Source of the DNA: DASRIA01 sp038203635
GTDB lineage: Bacteria > Actinomycetota > Thermoleophilia > Solirubrobacterales > JBBDJG01
Assembly: GCA_038203635.1 (NCBI GenBank)
Contig: JBBRDT010000046.1
Span: forward strand, 1-26,866
Length of the DNA: 26,866 bases
Direction: 5' to 3'
Shown here: positions 1 through 8,344 of the stretch, piece after piece
Position numbering within the stretch: the first letter of the stretch is position 1
Layout: each line of letters opens with the position of its first letter
The notes under the pieces: model-generated
What the model saw: the letters and a program-made list of their open reading frames with translations, nothing else
The model's database searches: none
Told to the model about the DNA's origin: nothing
Program-made: the position numbers and the translations under genes

Positions 1-570
1 CACGACGTCACGCAGGCCAAGCGCCTGTAGCTCGGCCAGCGCCGCGCGCTCGCGCGGTGTTACGTGGGTCTGGCCGATGTAGGCGTCCGGATCGAACACG
101 TCGTCGTCGGTCGGTGCGATGTTCATGTCGCCGCATACGACCGTCGGCTCCGGGCCGGCGGCAACCATCTCACGAAGCGAAGCAAGCCAGGCGAGCTTGT
201 ACTGGTAGTGCTCCGAGTCCGGCACGCGCCCGTTCGGTACGTACACCGAGACCACCCGGATCCCGCCACACGTAGCAGACACCGCGCGCGCCTCAGGATG
301 CGGGAAGCCCGGCGCGCCCGCGACGCCCGCCACCACGTCGTCGAGCCCCACACGCGAGAGGATCGCGACCCCGTTCCACGTCGCCTCGCCGTGAGCTGCG
401 ACTGCATAGCCACGGTTGGCGAGCTCTTCGCCGAGCAGGTCGGCGAACGCATCGTCTGCGAGCTTGGTCTCCTGCAGGCAGACCACGTCCGGCTGTCGCT
501 CATCCAACCACGGCAGCAGCCGCGGCAGCCGCTGCTTGACCGAGTTGACGTTCCAGGTGGCTATTCGCAA
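1..570 (-). CDS. xthA: Exodeoxyribonuclease III, 3' end cut by window edge
   Basis: Exonuclease III/AP endonuclease acts in base excision repair, cleaving at abasic sites and removing 3'-blocked nucleotides. Reading leftward from a TTG at 570 gives 190 codons to the window edge, of the roughly 260 usual for the family. It opens with the hallmark MRIATWNVNSV (metal-binding N7), then CLQETK (catalytic Glu34), SVYVPNGR (Tyr110) and CGDMNIAPTDDD (Asp148, Asn150). The C-terminal part carrying the catalytic Asp-His pair lies outside the window. Start choice: the family normally begins at this Met-Arg/Lys-Ile, so TTG 570 is preferred. An in-frame ATG at 618 would add 16 residues, and neither start has a clear Shine-Dalgarno sequence. 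The gene is divergent from the gene at 742. Confidence 0.93.
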   Translation of the reverse strand, partial: MRIATWNVNSVKQRLPRLLPWLDERQPDVVCLQETKLADDAFADLLGEELANRGYAVAAHGEATWNGVAILSRVGLDDVVAGVAGAPGFPHPEARAVSATCGGIRVVSVYVPNGRVPDSEHYQYKLAWLASLREMVAAGPEPTVVCGDMNIAPTDDDVFDPDAYIGQTHVTPRERAALAELQALGLRDVV

Positions 571-662
571 CGGCTTCGAGCTTGTGAGAGGGGCTCCGAA
601 ACGTCCACCGGGGCACATTACAGAGCTGACACCCCGTCTACCAGGCGGGACTGGACTGAGGT

Positions 663-668
663 TAGGAT
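663..668 (+). promoter_or_regulatory. Probable -10 element TAGGAT for the 742 gene
   Basis: TAGGAT matches the TAGNNT hexamer that recurs before genes and tRNAs in this window. It lies 73 nt before the ATG at 742, which has its own strong ribosome site (AAGGGGAGG). No convincing -35 is seen. The 171-base gap 571-741 also holds a 7-bp inverted repeat (GACTGGA 649-655, TCCAGTC 677-683) that straddles this hexamer and could be an operator. Nothing else is recognisable in the gap. Confidence 0.4.
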
Positions 669-741
669 GGCTCGAATCCAGTCGCACGACATGCAATGAA
701 GTCCACGCACTCGTCCGCCAACGACGACGCAAGGGGAGGCC

Positions 742-1146
742 ATGGAGCCGATCATTGCGGTGCTGCTCACGGTTGCGCTCGCCTGTCTCCTCGCATTCTG
801 GAGGGCCGGCGATGAATCACTCAACGACGTAGACGCCAAAGCGCTGGGCGCGACGTACAGCAAGTACCTGCGAGCGGTGTCCGCGGCCGGGCTGGTGCGG
901 CTCAGCAATTTCGTCGGCGATCCCCCCGCAGAGGAAGACATCGACGAGTCGGTCAACGGACCGCGTCTGATCGCCGACATGGTTTCGGTCCTCGAAGGCG
1001 AGCAGGCGGACACGGTGATCAAGGGCGTGCACGCCGGCGAGAACCCGACCGTCAGGAGCTTCCTCGCGCGAATCGCCGACGATGCCGAGAAGTATTGGCC
1101 CGAACAGATGTCGCGCCTTCACCATGTTCGCGAGTCACCGCCCTAG
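742..1146 (+). CDS. Small membrane-anchored protein of unknown function
   Basis: A 134-aa protein I do not recognise. Residues 2-20 form one hydrophobic segment (EPIIAVLLTVALACLLAFW), either an uncleaved anchor or a signal sequence; no lipobox is visible. The rest is acidic and predicted mainly helical, with a conserved-looking core GPRLIADMVSVLEGEQAD near residues 73-90 and a Trp/Pro-containing tail. The start is well supported by AAGGGGAGGCC directly before the ATG. The gene stands alone between divergent xthA and the 67-aa gene, so context says little about its role. Confidence 0.7.
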   Translation: MEPIIAVLLTVALACLLAFWRAGDESLNDVDAKALGATYSKYLRAVSAAGLVRLSNFVGDPPAEEDIDESVNGPRLIADMVSVLEGEQADTVIKGVHAGENPTVRSFLARIADDAEKYWPEQMSRLHHVRESPP

Positions 1147-1216
1147 TCCGGCTGTAAGCTGGTCATAGGTCGCGACGCCATATAAGGCCAAAACAGCGGC
1201 CCTTTCTAGGGGGAAC

Positions 1217-1420
1217 ATGGACAAGAAGATCGAACACAACAAGGACTGGATCGCGCGCGAAGAGGGTCGTTTCCCCAGCAAGGGTGCCAAGGCTGCGGAG
1301 CGTGCATCCGCCGGCCTGGGAGCCACGGATCACGATGCCGAGCTCCTGGCAGAGCTGCTGCCGACGGGACCGCTGCGGCCCAGGCTGGAATCGAAGAGCG
1401 CGGAGCGCGACAGCCGCTAG
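1217..1420 (+). CDS. 67-aa charged protein of unknown function
   Basis: A short soluble protein rich in Lys, Arg, Glu and Asp, with no membrane segment, Cys pair or known motif. It begins MDKKIEHNKDWIAREEG and ends ESKSAERDSR. Good coding signs are a strong ribosome site (AGGGGG, 3 nt before the ATG), GC-rich third positions, and an AT-richer stretch just upstream (CATATAAGG near 1180) that may hold the promoter. The composition suggests a small nucleic-acid-associated or stress-related protein, but that is only a guess. Confidence 0.6.
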   Translation: MDKKIEHNKDWIAREEGRFPSKGAKAAERASAGLGATDHDAELLAELLPTGPLRPRLESKSAERDSR

Positions 1421-1452
1421 CGCACCCGGCCGGCCGGCGGCCGTTCGTCCAC

Positions 1453-2256
1453 ATGGCCCATCCGCATAGCCAGGACGAGCCGCTGCTGCCTCCAGAGCCG
1501 CTTCCGTGTCCGCCGGGCTGGCGCACGGGGCCACCGGACTTCGTGGGGGTAGGCGCGCAGCGCTGCGGCACCACCTGGTGGCACGCCCTGATCGTCGCGC
1601 ACCCAGGCGTCGCCTTCGAGCTGGGGCTGCATCACAAGGAGGTGCACTTCTTCGACTCGCTGGCCGGAGTCGATCAGCTCGCATGGGAGGACATCGAGCG
1701 CTATGCGCGCTACTTCGCGCGCCCGGCCGACGGTCTCGTGACGGGTGAGTGGACGCCGCGCTACATGCACGACGGGTGGCCGATCCCCCAGATCGCCCAA
1801 GCGGCTCCGCAGACCAAGATCATCGTGATGCTGCGCGACCCGGTGGACCGCTATGTATCGGCGCACGCGCGCGAGACCCGGTTTGCTCGCGAGCGGGGCG
1901 AGCCCGGCATCGCTCCCGCGATGGTCGAGCAGCAGCTGGCGCGCGGCTTCTACGCCGCTCAGGTCGAGCACGTGCTGGAGACGTTCGGGCGTGAGCGTGT
2001 TCTGATGCTGCAGTACGAGCGCTGCCGCACGGACTACGAACGCGAGCTGGAGCGCACCTATTCGTTCCTGGGCCTCGAGCCTTCCTTCATGCCGGCTGGT
2101 CCTCGCATTGCTCCCGGGGAGCCACGCAAGCGCGACCTGTCCGACACCGAGCGCGCCCGCCTCGCGCGCGCGTATGCGGCCGACATGGCGCGGCTGGCCG
2201 AGATCGCACCCGAGGTCGACCTCGGGCTGTGGGTGAGCCTGCGCGGACTGGTCTGA
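1453..2256 (+). CDS. PAPS-dependent sulfotransferase family protein
   Basis: A 267-aa protein of the sulfotransferase fold, which moves a sulfuryl group from PAPS to a hydroxyl or amine acceptor. The 5'-phosphosulfate-binding loop is GAQRCGTTWW at residues 34-43. The 3'-phosphate-binding motif is MLRDPVDRYVSAH near 126-138 (Arg128, Ser136). The region HHKEVHFFD (60-68) is typical of bacterial members. Length is normal for a single-domain enzyme, and there is no signal peptide, so it should act in the cytoplasm. The acceptor cannot be read from sequence; carbohydrate or lipid head groups are likely because polysaccharide-type genes lie nearby. No clear Shine-Dalgarno precedes the ATG, so the start is uncertain by a few codons. 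Confidence 0.85.
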   Translation: MAHPHSQDEPLLPPEPLPCPPGWRTGPPDFVGVGAQRCGTTWWHALIVAHPGVAFELGLHHKEVHFFDSLAGVDQLAWEDIERYARYFARPADGLVTGEWTPRYMHDGWPIPQIAQAAPQTKIIVMLRDPVDRYVSAHARETRFARERGEPGIAPAMVEQQLARGFYAAQVEHVLETFGRERVLMLQYERCRTDYERELERTYSFLGLEPSFMPAGPRIAPGEPRKRDLSDTERARLARAYAADMARLAEIAPEVDLGLWVSLRGLV

Positions 2257-2381
2257 GCGTCCACCTTCGTGCACGCAGGTCGAGCCGGCGGGGTCGTTTG
2301 CCGATAAGTGCAGGAGAATTCGAGTGCGACCGGGCAACGCCCTCATCCACTCCAGCATTGCGCGCAGGGACCTGAGCGCGT

Positions 2382-2387
2382 TAGACT
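2382..2387 (+). promoter_or_regulatory. Promoter of the beta-helix gene (TTGCGC - 18 nt - TAGACT)
   Basis: TAGACT at 2382-2387 is preceded at an 18-nt spacing by TTGCGC (2358-2363). The ATG at 2433 follows with a strong ribosome site (AGGGAGGG). The leader would be about 40 nt. The 176-base gap 2257-2432 contains no other recognisable feature. Confidence 0.5.
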
Positions 2388-2432
2388 CGCGCCGTCCGCC
2401 ACAGGGAGGCAAGACGTCTAGGGAGGGATGTA

Positions 2433-3386
2433 ATGCGAGTTCGTAGCTTGGCCGTCGCAGCAGTTGGGTGCCTTTGGTTGTTACCCGCAACGGCATCTGC
2501 GTCGCATGTGCGGTGCGGTGACACGCTCACGCAGGAGACGGTGCTGGACAGCGACATCGTGTGCACTGCCCAGGACCCGGTGGGCCTCGTGATCGGCGGG
2601 GACGACTTCAAGCTGAATCTCAACGGCTACACGATCCAGGGCGCCGGCGCGGCGGATACGGACGGCATCGCCGACGACGGCACTGCCCGATCGGGCGTGA
2701 CGGTCAAGGCCGGCACCATCACAGGCTTCGATGACGGCATCGATCTCGATCTCTCCAACGGCCAGATCGTGAAAGTCGCGGTCACCGCAACCAGCGTCGG
2801 GATGGCTTTGCGGGGGAACGGCAACTACTTCCATCGAAACGAGGTCGACATGAGCACGGGGTCCGGCTTCTCCGGGATCGAGGTGCTCGGCGACGACACG
2901 TACCTGTGGAGAAACACCATCACCGGCAGCCCGCAGATCAGCCCGGACGACGGAATCGTGATCCACGGGAACAATCCGCGGATCATCTACAACTTCGTGG
3001 ACGGGTGCGGCTTCGACGGCATCGTCCTGGACGGCTATACCGACGGGATCGTGGCGCGAAACGACATCACGCACTGCGACATCGGCTACAACACTTCCGG
3101 TACGGGCCTCAGGCTCCAGACCAATGTCGCATCGGGTAATTGCATCGGCATCGTGGCCGATGATCCGGCCGCACGCGTGCGCTGGAACACGGCCAACGAC
3201 AACTGCTCCGAGGGCATCTTTGTCATGCAGGCCGGGACCACGCTCTTCAAGAACACCGCCAACAACAACGTCGACATCGGTATCGATGCGCCCGACGGCA
3301 CCATTGACCTGGGCGAGAATACGGCGACCGGCAACAACGTCGCGAACTGCATCGGCGTCGTCTGCGTGCCGCCGCTGCTGCCTTAG
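2433..3386 (+). CDS. Secreted right-handed parallel beta-helix protein
   Basis: A 317-aa exported protein. Residues 1-23 are a signal peptide (basic start, hydrophobic core, ASA cleavage box). The mature part is built from short repeats of the pectate-lyase/NosD type, with many Gly, Asn and Asp turns and stacked phrases such as NLNGYTIQGAG, GTITGFDDGIDL, GNGNYFHRNEV, YLWRNTITGS, RIIYNFVDGCGFDGIVLDG and TLFKNTANNN. Four or more Cys (Cys28, Cys44 and later ones) suggest extracellular disulfides. Such folds bind or cleave polysaccharides or serve as structural surface proteins; no catalytic set can be assigned here. Start and promoter are well supported. The gene ends 12 nt from the convergent FemAB-like gene. 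Confidence 0.82.
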   Translation: MRVRSLAVAAVGCLWLLPATASASHVRCGDTLTQETVLDSDIVCTAQDPVGLVIGGDDFKLNLNGYTIQGAGAADTDGIADDGTARSGVTVKAGTITGFDDGIDLDLSNGQIVKVAVTATSVGMALRGNGNYFHRNEVDMSTGSGFSGIEVLGDDTYLWRNTITGSPQISPDDGIVIHGNNPRIIYNFVDGCGFDGIVLDGYTDGIVARNDITHCDIGYNTSGTGLRLQTNVASGNCIGIVADDPAARVRWNTANDNCSEGIFVMQAGTTLFKNTANNNVDIGIDAPDGTIDLGENTATGNNVANCIGVVCVPPLLP

Positions 3387-3398
3387 CGCGTACGCGCA

Positions 3399-4481
3399 CT
3401 AGAGGTAGCGATAGGCGAGCGCGGCCCCGGCGCGGGTGAGCTGCAACGGGGCCCGTCGCCACGCCGCTGCGACGAGGCCCTCGCCGCCACCGTATTCGAG
3501 CCCGTAGGAGGCCGCGGCCATCGACTCCGCGCGCGACGGAGTTTCTCCACGGCGCCAGGTGTGGCGGTAGTGCGAAACCGGATCGGCCCACTGTGACTTG
3601 AACCGACCCAGCGACGTTGTCGGTTGTGCTGTCCCGAAGTCGAACGTGTGGTGGCTTTGCTCCGCCGCCCACGACATGACTCGCCAGTAGAGCGCGTGGT
3701 TGGGCCGCAGGTCGAGCGCCTCGTCGGCCGAGCCGTTGTAGATCAACTCCACCGTGCCACCGAACACGTGGAAAACCCCCGCGGCGGCGGTGCGGCCGCG
3801 GTGCTCGACGAGGAATAGGCGGAACTCGCCCGGCTCGAGCAGGTCTCTGGTCAGCTTCAGCTGGCGCATGCTGCGCGGGAGCGAGCGCCACTTGCGCATC
3901 GTGTGTAGGTACAGGTGGTAGAAGCTCGCAAGATCCCGGTCCGAGGTGCCCTCGCGGAAGACGAGGTCGGCCTTGTCCGCCTTCTGCAGGCTGCGGTAGA
4001 GGTTGTTCGACGTCTTGCGCCATCCGGCCCGCAGCGCATCCAGGTCCGTGTCGACACGGACCATCCAGCGCGGCGGCATCGTGTGGGTGACGAGGTCGGG
4101 GGGGAGGTCAGCCGAGTAATCGGCCGCGGAATGGATCTGCAGCAGGTCGGCGTCGCCGCGGACGGAGTCGCGCGCGGCGAGGATCAGCGCCACCTCGAGG
4201 GCGCGCGTGTCGGCCAGCGGTCCGCCAGAGGGGAATACCGGCAGCGAGCGCGCACGGGCATCTGAGATCAGCCCCTTCTTGTAGAGGAGCGGGAGCACGC
4301 CGCGTAGCTCTCCCTCCTCGTCCCGGAGGGCGAGGTAGCGCGGCTCGAACCGGTAGCTGCGGCTGAGGATCCGTGCCCAGGCCCCACGGTGGTAGAGCGT
4401 GGCCCGCGGATGCGCTCGCACGTAGGCGTCGTATTGCGGGGCGCCGGACGGATCGATCGGGACGGGCCGCGGGATGCTCAT
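3399..4481 (-). CDS. FemAB/GNAT-fold transferase, second of a paralogous pair
   Basis: A 360-aa soluble protein of the FemAB-like GNAT superfamily (Acetyltransf_6 type; resembles the FemAB-related proteins associated with exosortase/PEP-CTERM and exopolysaccharide loci). Such enzymes transfer aminoacyl or acyl groups to cell-wall precursors or surface glycans. Visible family features: YHRGAWARILSRSYRFEPRYL near the N-terminus, VLPLLYKKGLISDARARSLP, the basic block SNNLYRSLQKADKADL, and the C-terminal GNAT core VFHVFGGTVELIYNGS followed by RPNHALYWRVMSWA. The ATG at 4481 overlaps the upstream gene's TGA as ATGA, so the two are translationally coupled. Longer readings upstream would run through the neighbour and are rejected. 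The substrate is unknown. Confidence 0.82.
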   Translation of the reverse strand: MSIPRPVPIDPSGAPQYDAYVRAHPRATLYHRGAWARILSRSYRFEPRYLALRDEEGELRGVLPLLYKKGLISDARARSLPVFPSGGPLADTRALEVALILAARDSVRGDADLLQIHSAADYSADLPPDLVTHTMPPRWMVRVDTDLDALRAGWRKTSNNLYRSLQKADKADLVFREGTSDRDLASFYHLYLHTMRKWRSLPRSMRQLKLTRDLLEPGEFRLFLVEHRGRTAAAGVFHVFGGTVELIYNGSADEALDLRPNHALYWRVMSWAAEQSHHTFDFGTAQPTTSLGRFKSQWADPVSHYRHTWRRGETPSRAESMAAASYGLEYGGGEGLVAAAWRRAPLQLTRAGAALAYRYL

Positions 4482-5560
4482 GCGTAGCGGTACGCCATGT
4501 GTGCGCCCAGTCGCAGGAGGGGTAGCGGTATCAACTGCCACGCAGCGTCGGTCAGCCGGCTCTCGGAGGCCTCGGCCCCGTAGCCGATGGAGGTCAGCGC
4601 CTCGGTCCGCGTCGCCTGACCGCCCGCGCGGTGGGTGAGGCGGAAGCGCGCGTGTGGCACGGCACCCCATTGCTGCTTGAAGCCCGCGAGGGGCGTGTCG
4701 TGCCCGGCGCCGCCGAGGTTCACCTGCCGCAGTCCGCGCGCCGCGGCCCATTGCATGACGTTCCAGTAGAGCGCGTGGTTGGGGCGCATGGCCAGCGCAT
4801 CCTGCTCGCTCCCGTTGTAGACGAGCTCGATCGTGTCGCCGAACACGTGGTACACGCCGCCCGCGACGTCGCGGCCGGCGTGACTGACGAGGAACAGCTT
4901 GAACGAATCGCCGAGCAGCTCCTGGGACAGGCGCAGCTGTCGCAGGCTGCGCGGGAGTGACCGGTGCTTCTTCATCGTGCGAACGTACATGCGATGGAAG
5001 CCGCGCCGGTCGCGTGAGGACTCCCCGACGCGAAACTCCAGCCCGGACTGATCCGCCTTCTTGAGGCTGCGGAATAGGTTGTTCGAACTCTTGCGCCAGC
5101 TTGCCCTGAGCGCGTCGAGATCAGCGGGTATCTCCACCATCCAGCGTGGCTCCAGCTCCTCCGCCTCGAAACCCTCGGGCGGGGCGATGCGCCGCGCGTC
5201 GGTGTTGATGGTGATGCCCGCGATCCCCCCCTCGGCAGCGGCAAGCTCATGCGCCGCCTCGACTGCGCGCCGCTCGAGCTCTTGGTCGTCGGCCAGCGGG
5301 CCCCCGTAGGCGAAGACCGGGATCGACCGCATGCGCGCATCGGACACGAGGCCCTTCTTGCGAAAGAGTGGGAGGACGGCCGCCAGCCCTCCCGCTCGCT
5401 CGAAGCCCAGGTAGCACGGGCGAAAGCCGTACGAGCGCGCGAGGATCTGCGCCCAGGCGCCCAGGTGGTAGACCGACGCGCGGGGGTGCCTGCGGACATA
5501 TGCGTCCCAGCGCGGGTCGGCGAGCGGGTCGATTTGGTGTGTGGTGATGGAATGGATCAT
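4478..5560 (-). CDS. FemAB/GNAT-fold transferase, first of a paralogous pair
   Basis: A 360-aa protein closely similar along its whole length to its downstream partner (YHLGAWAQILARSYGF, SDARMRSIPVFAYGGPLAD, SNNLFRSLKKADQ, YHVFGDTIELVYNGS, RPNHALYWNVMQWAA, and a shared C-terminal AYRY). This indicates tandem duplication. It is predicted to be a cytoplasmic aminoacyl/acyl transferase for cell-envelope precursors. I chose the ATG at 5560 (MIHSITTHQ). An ATG at 5587 would add nine residues and overlap the divergent alpha-glucosidase start; the homology region begins well after both. No good Shine-Dalgarno is seen at either. The pair is divergent from the sugar operon, with about 25 bp between starts, so regulation could be shared. 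Confidence 0.8.
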   Translation of the reverse strand: MIHSITTHQIDPLADPRWDAYVRRHPRASVYHLGAWAQILARSYGFRPCYLGFERAGGLAAVLPLFRKKGLVSDARMRSIPVFAYGGPLADDQELERRAVEAAHELAAAEGGIAGITINTDARRIAPPEGFEAEELEPRWMVEIPADLDALRASWRKSSNNLFRSLKKADQSGLEFRVGESSRDRRGFHRMYVRTMKKHRSLPRSLRQLRLSQELLGDSFKLFLVSHAGRDVAGGVYHVFGDTIELVYNGSEQDALAMRPNHALYWNVMQWAAARGLRQVNLGGAGHDTPLAGFKQQWGAVPHARFRLTHRAGGQATRTEALTSIGYGAEASESRLTDAAWQLIPLPLLRLGAHMAYRYA

Positions 5561-5569
5561 CTCGTGGGC

Positions 5570-5575
5570 TAGGCT
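5570..5575 (+). promoter_or_regulatory. Probable -10 element TAGGCT of the alpha-glucosidase operon
   Basis: TAGGCT lies 10 nt before the ATG at 5586, and there is no Shine-Dalgarno sequence between them. Transcription would start only a few bases before the start codon, giving a nearly leaderless mRNA. The hexamer sits on a CTAG centre shared with the opposite strand, where the divergent FemAB-like gene starts at 5560. Confidence 0.4.
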
Positions 5576-5585
5576 GCCCGGCCCC

Positions 5586-7028
5586 ATGTCGTGGCGTAAC
5601 GGAGTCGTCTATCAGATCTACCCCCGCTCGTTCCAGGATTCGAACGGCGACGGGGTGGGGGACCTTGCGGGCATCACGGCCCGGCTCGACCACCTCGTGT
5701 GGCTCGGGGTCGACGCGCTCTGGGTCTCGCCCTTCTATCCGTCGCCGCTGGCCGACTTCGGCTACGACGTGTCGGACTACACGGACGTGGACCCGATGTT
5801 CGGGTCGATGCCGGACTTCGACCGCCTGGTGGCGGCCGCCCACGAACGCGGGCTGAAGGTGCTGCTCGACCTGGTCGCCTGCCACACGTCCATCCAGCAC
5901 GCCTGGTTCCGCGACCACCCGGAGTGGTACATCTGGTCCAAGGGCGACCGGGCGCCGAACAACTGGACGTCGGCCTTCGGCGGCCCCGCGTGGAGCCGCT
6001 ACGACGACGAGCACTGGTACCTGCACTCCTTCTATCCCGAGCAGCCCGACCTCGACTGGCGCAACCCGGAGGTCGTGGCGGCGATGCAGGAGGTCGTCCG
6101 CTTCTGGGTCGCGCGCGGCGCCGACGGGTTCCGGCTCGATGCGATCGACCGGCTCGCGAAGGATCCGCAGCTGCGTGACGACCCGCCCTCGGACGAGCCG
6201 TTCGGGCTGCCGCTGATGGACCACGAGCTGGGACGCGACCTGCGCTACTCCCGCAACGCCGAGTGGATCGGCGAGGCGCTCGGTGCGATCCGCGAGGCGG
6301 CCGGTGACGCTCTTCTGATCGGCGAGGTCTACCTACCCGCCCGACGGCACGCGCCCTACCTGGAGCACCTGGATCGCTCGTTCGTGTTCGAGCTGATCCA
6401 GTCGCCGTGGGAGCCGCAGCGGCTGCGCGAGGCCATCGCCGCCGGCGCGGCGATCGAGGGCCGCAGCGGCGCCGGTGCCGCATGGGCCTTGTCGAACCAC
6501 GACTTCGGCCGCTACCCGACGCGTTTCGGCCGCGCGAACGAGCGCGCCGCGGCGCTCATGCTGATGACCCTGCCCGGCGCCGCGACGCTGTATCAGGGAG
6601 ACGAGATCGGGCAGGGCATGGGCCCCGGTGGCGATCCGCCGTACGACCGGGTGGGGCGGGACGTGTTCAGGCATCCCATGCAGTGGGACGGGACGCGAAC
6701 CGGCGGCTTCAGCGATGCCGAGCCATGGCTTCCGGTGGTCGATGCAGCGGAACGCAACGTGGCCGACCAGCGCCGGGACCCCGGGTCGCTCCTGAACTTC
6801 TGGCGTGAGCTGATCGCGCTACGCCGCGGCCTCGGGCCGGGGTTCCGGATGCTCGAGGGCCAGGCCGGCGTGATCCTCTACGGGAGGGGCGACATGGTGG
6901 TCGCGGTCAATGCCGGCGACGAGCCCGCTGTTGTGCCCGCGGGGGAAGTGGTGCTCGCCACGTCGGCTGCAGCGTCCCAGGGTCGCAAGCTGGCGCCCGG
7001 CGATGGCGTGCTGCTTGCGCGCGACTAG
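5586..7028 (+). CDS. GH13 alpha-glucosidase (oligo-1,6-glucosidase-like)
   Basis: A 480-aa cytoplasmic glycoside hydrolase of family 13 that releases glucose from alpha-glucosides. The (beta/alpha)8 barrel begins WRNGVVYQIYPRSFQDSNGDG. Catalytic residues are in place: nucleophile Asp185 (GADGFRLDAID), acid/base Glu247 (LLIGEVY) and transition-state Asp306 (LSNHDFGR). Conserved region I reads DLVACH at 95-100, with Cys99 where most members have Asn. A short C-terminal beta domain follows (GVILYGRGDMVVAVNAG). At 480 aa it is somewhat shorter than typical 530-560-aa enzymes. It is followed after 65 bp by a sugar ABC transporter, so it probably hydrolyses the imported disaccharide (isomaltose, maltose, sucrose or trehalose type). 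Specificity cannot be fixed from sequence. Confidence 0.92.
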   Translation: MSWRNGVVYQIYPRSFQDSNGDGVGDLAGITARLDHLVWLGVDALWVSPFYPSPLADFGYDVSDYTDVDPMFGSMPDFDRLVAAAHERGLKVLLDLVACHTSIQHAWFRDHPEWYIWSKGDRAPNNWTSAFGGPAWSRYDDEHWYLHSFYPEQPDLDWRNPEVVAAMQEVVRFWVARGADGFRLDAIDRLAKDPQLRDDPPSDEPFGLPLMDHELGRDLRYSRNAEWIGEALGAIREAAGDALLIGEVYLPARRHAPYLEHLDRSFVFELIQSPWEPQRLREAIAAGAAIEGRSGAGAAWALSNHDFGRYPTRFGRANERAAALMLMTLPGAATLYQGDEIGQGMGPGGDPPYDRVGRDVFRHPMQWDGTRTGGFSDAEPWLPVVDAAERNVADQRRDPGSLLNFWRELIALRRGLGPGFRMLEGQAGVILYGRGDMVVAVNAGDEPAVVPAGEVVLATSAAASQGRKLAPGDGVLLARD

Positions 7029-7093
7029 CGGTCCGTGACACTGTGTGGCGAGTTAGAAACCCGGCAGTCGGGTAGGGAGCATTTGAGGAGAGT

Positions 7094-8344
7094 ATGGGAA
7101 AGGTTGCGATCACGATCGGGGTCGCAGTCGTGTCCATCTTGCTGGGCAGCGGCTGCGGAGGCGACGACTCGGGCGGTTCGCGGACACTGAAGTGGTACGT
7201 GTTCGCGGAGCCTTCGGGCGCGTTCCAAGAGGCTGCCGACAACTGCACCAAGCAGGCGAACGGTCGCTACAGGGTCGAGATCGTCGACCTCCCGACCAAC
7301 GCGGACCAGCAGCGGGAGCTGGTCGTGCGGCGCCTCGCGGCCGAGGACTCGGATATCGACATCATCGGGATGGACGTGATCTGGACTGCGGAGTTCGCCG
7401 AGGCGGAGTGGATCAACGAGGTCACCGGGGCCAATCGGCAGCGGGCCGAACGTGGAGTGCTGCCCGGCCCGCTCGAGACCGCCAAGTACAAGGGCCGCCT
7501 GTGGACGGTGCCTTTCACCAGCAACACGCAGCTGCTCTGGTACCGCAAGGACCTGGTCAAGCAGGTCCCCAAGACATGGGACGAGATGATCGACCAGGCC
7601 GAGCGGCTGAATACGACCATCCAAGTGCAGGCGGCGCGCTACGAGGGCCTGGTCGTGTGGTTCAACTCCCTTGTCGCCTCGGCCGGCGGTGAGATCGTCG
7701 ACGACGCAGGCAAGCCCGTGCTGGGAGCGCCCGCCGTGCAGGCCGCCGAGGTGATGAAGCGGCTTGCAAGCTCGTCCGCCGCGCCCCCGGCGATGACGAA
7801 CAACAAGGAGGACCAGGCGCGGCTCGGCTTCGAGTCCGGGGCGTCGGCCTTCCAGGTCAACTACTCGTTCGTGTACGCGAGCGCCAAGACTGGCGCGGAG
7901 ACGAACCCGGCGACCAAGAAGATCTTCGAGAACATGGGCTGGGCGCGGTGGCCGAGCGTCGATCCGGGCAAGCCGAGCCGAGTCACGCTCGGCGGAATCA
8001 ACCTGGGGGTCGGCGCTTTCTCCAAGAACCCCGACCTCGCCCAGGAAGCGGCTTTGTGCATCGCGCAGCCTGACAACCAGGTCATCGCTGCGGAAAAGGG
8101 CGGGCTCGCGCCGAGCAACGAGGCGCTCTACCAGGACAAGCGGATCAAGAAGGCGTTTCCCTTCGCCGACCTGCTGGGCGAGTCGATCGCCACCGGCGTC
8201 CCGCGGCCGGTGACGCCCGCGTACAGCGACATCTCGCTCGCCATCCAGCAGACGCTGCACCCGCCGCAGGACATTGAGCCCAAGAAGACGATCGAGGACC
8301 TGAAGGACAACATCGACACAGTCTCCAACGGAGGCATCTTCTGA
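7094..8344 (+). CDS. Sugar ABC transporter substrate-binding lipoprotein
   Basis: A 416-aa extracellular solute-binding protein (family 1, maltose/trehalose-binding type). The N-terminus is a lipoprotein signal ending GSGC, with Cys21 the likely lipidated residue. The mature part starts with the usual linker and TLKWYVFAEPSGAFQEAA. Family signs include VRRLAAEDSDIDIIGMDVIWTAEF and the hinge-region phrase WTVPFTSNTQLLWYRKDLV. RBS GAGGAGAG precedes the ATG. The stop codon overlaps the next ATG by one base (TGATG). It delivers an oligosaccharide, probably an alpha-glucoside given the preceding hydrolase, to the permeases that follow. Confidence 0.93.
   Translation: MGKVAITIGVAVVSILLGSGCGGDDSGGSRTLKWYVFAEPSGAFQEAADNCTKQANGRYRVEIVDLPTNADQQRELVVRRLAAEDSDIDIIGMDVIWTAEFAEAEWINEVTGANRQRAERGVLPGPLETAKYKGRLWTVPFTSNTQLLWYRKDLVKQVPKTWDEMIDQAERLNTTIQVQAARYEGLVVWFNSLVASAGGEIVDDAGKPVLGAPAVQAAEVMKRLASSSAAPPAMTNNKEDQARLGFESGASAFQVNYSFVYASAKTGAETNPATKKIFENMGWARWPSVDPGKPSRVTLGGINLGVGAFSKNPDLAQEAALCIAQPDNQVIAAEKGGLAPSNEALYQDKRIKKAFPFADLLGESIATGVPRPVTPAYSDISLAIQQTLHPPQDIEPKKTIEDLKDNIDTVSNGGIF

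Noticed and set aside
649..683. tRNA-like T-loop sequence (GGCTCGAATCC)
   Set aside because: No matching acceptor, D-arm or anticodon stem around it; the inverted repeat fits an operator-like element better.
4482..4751. Longer N-terminus for the second FemAB-like gene
   Set aside because: The added residues are Arg/Pro-rich and overlap the upstream gene; the ATGA overlap start at 4481 matches the paralogue's beginning.
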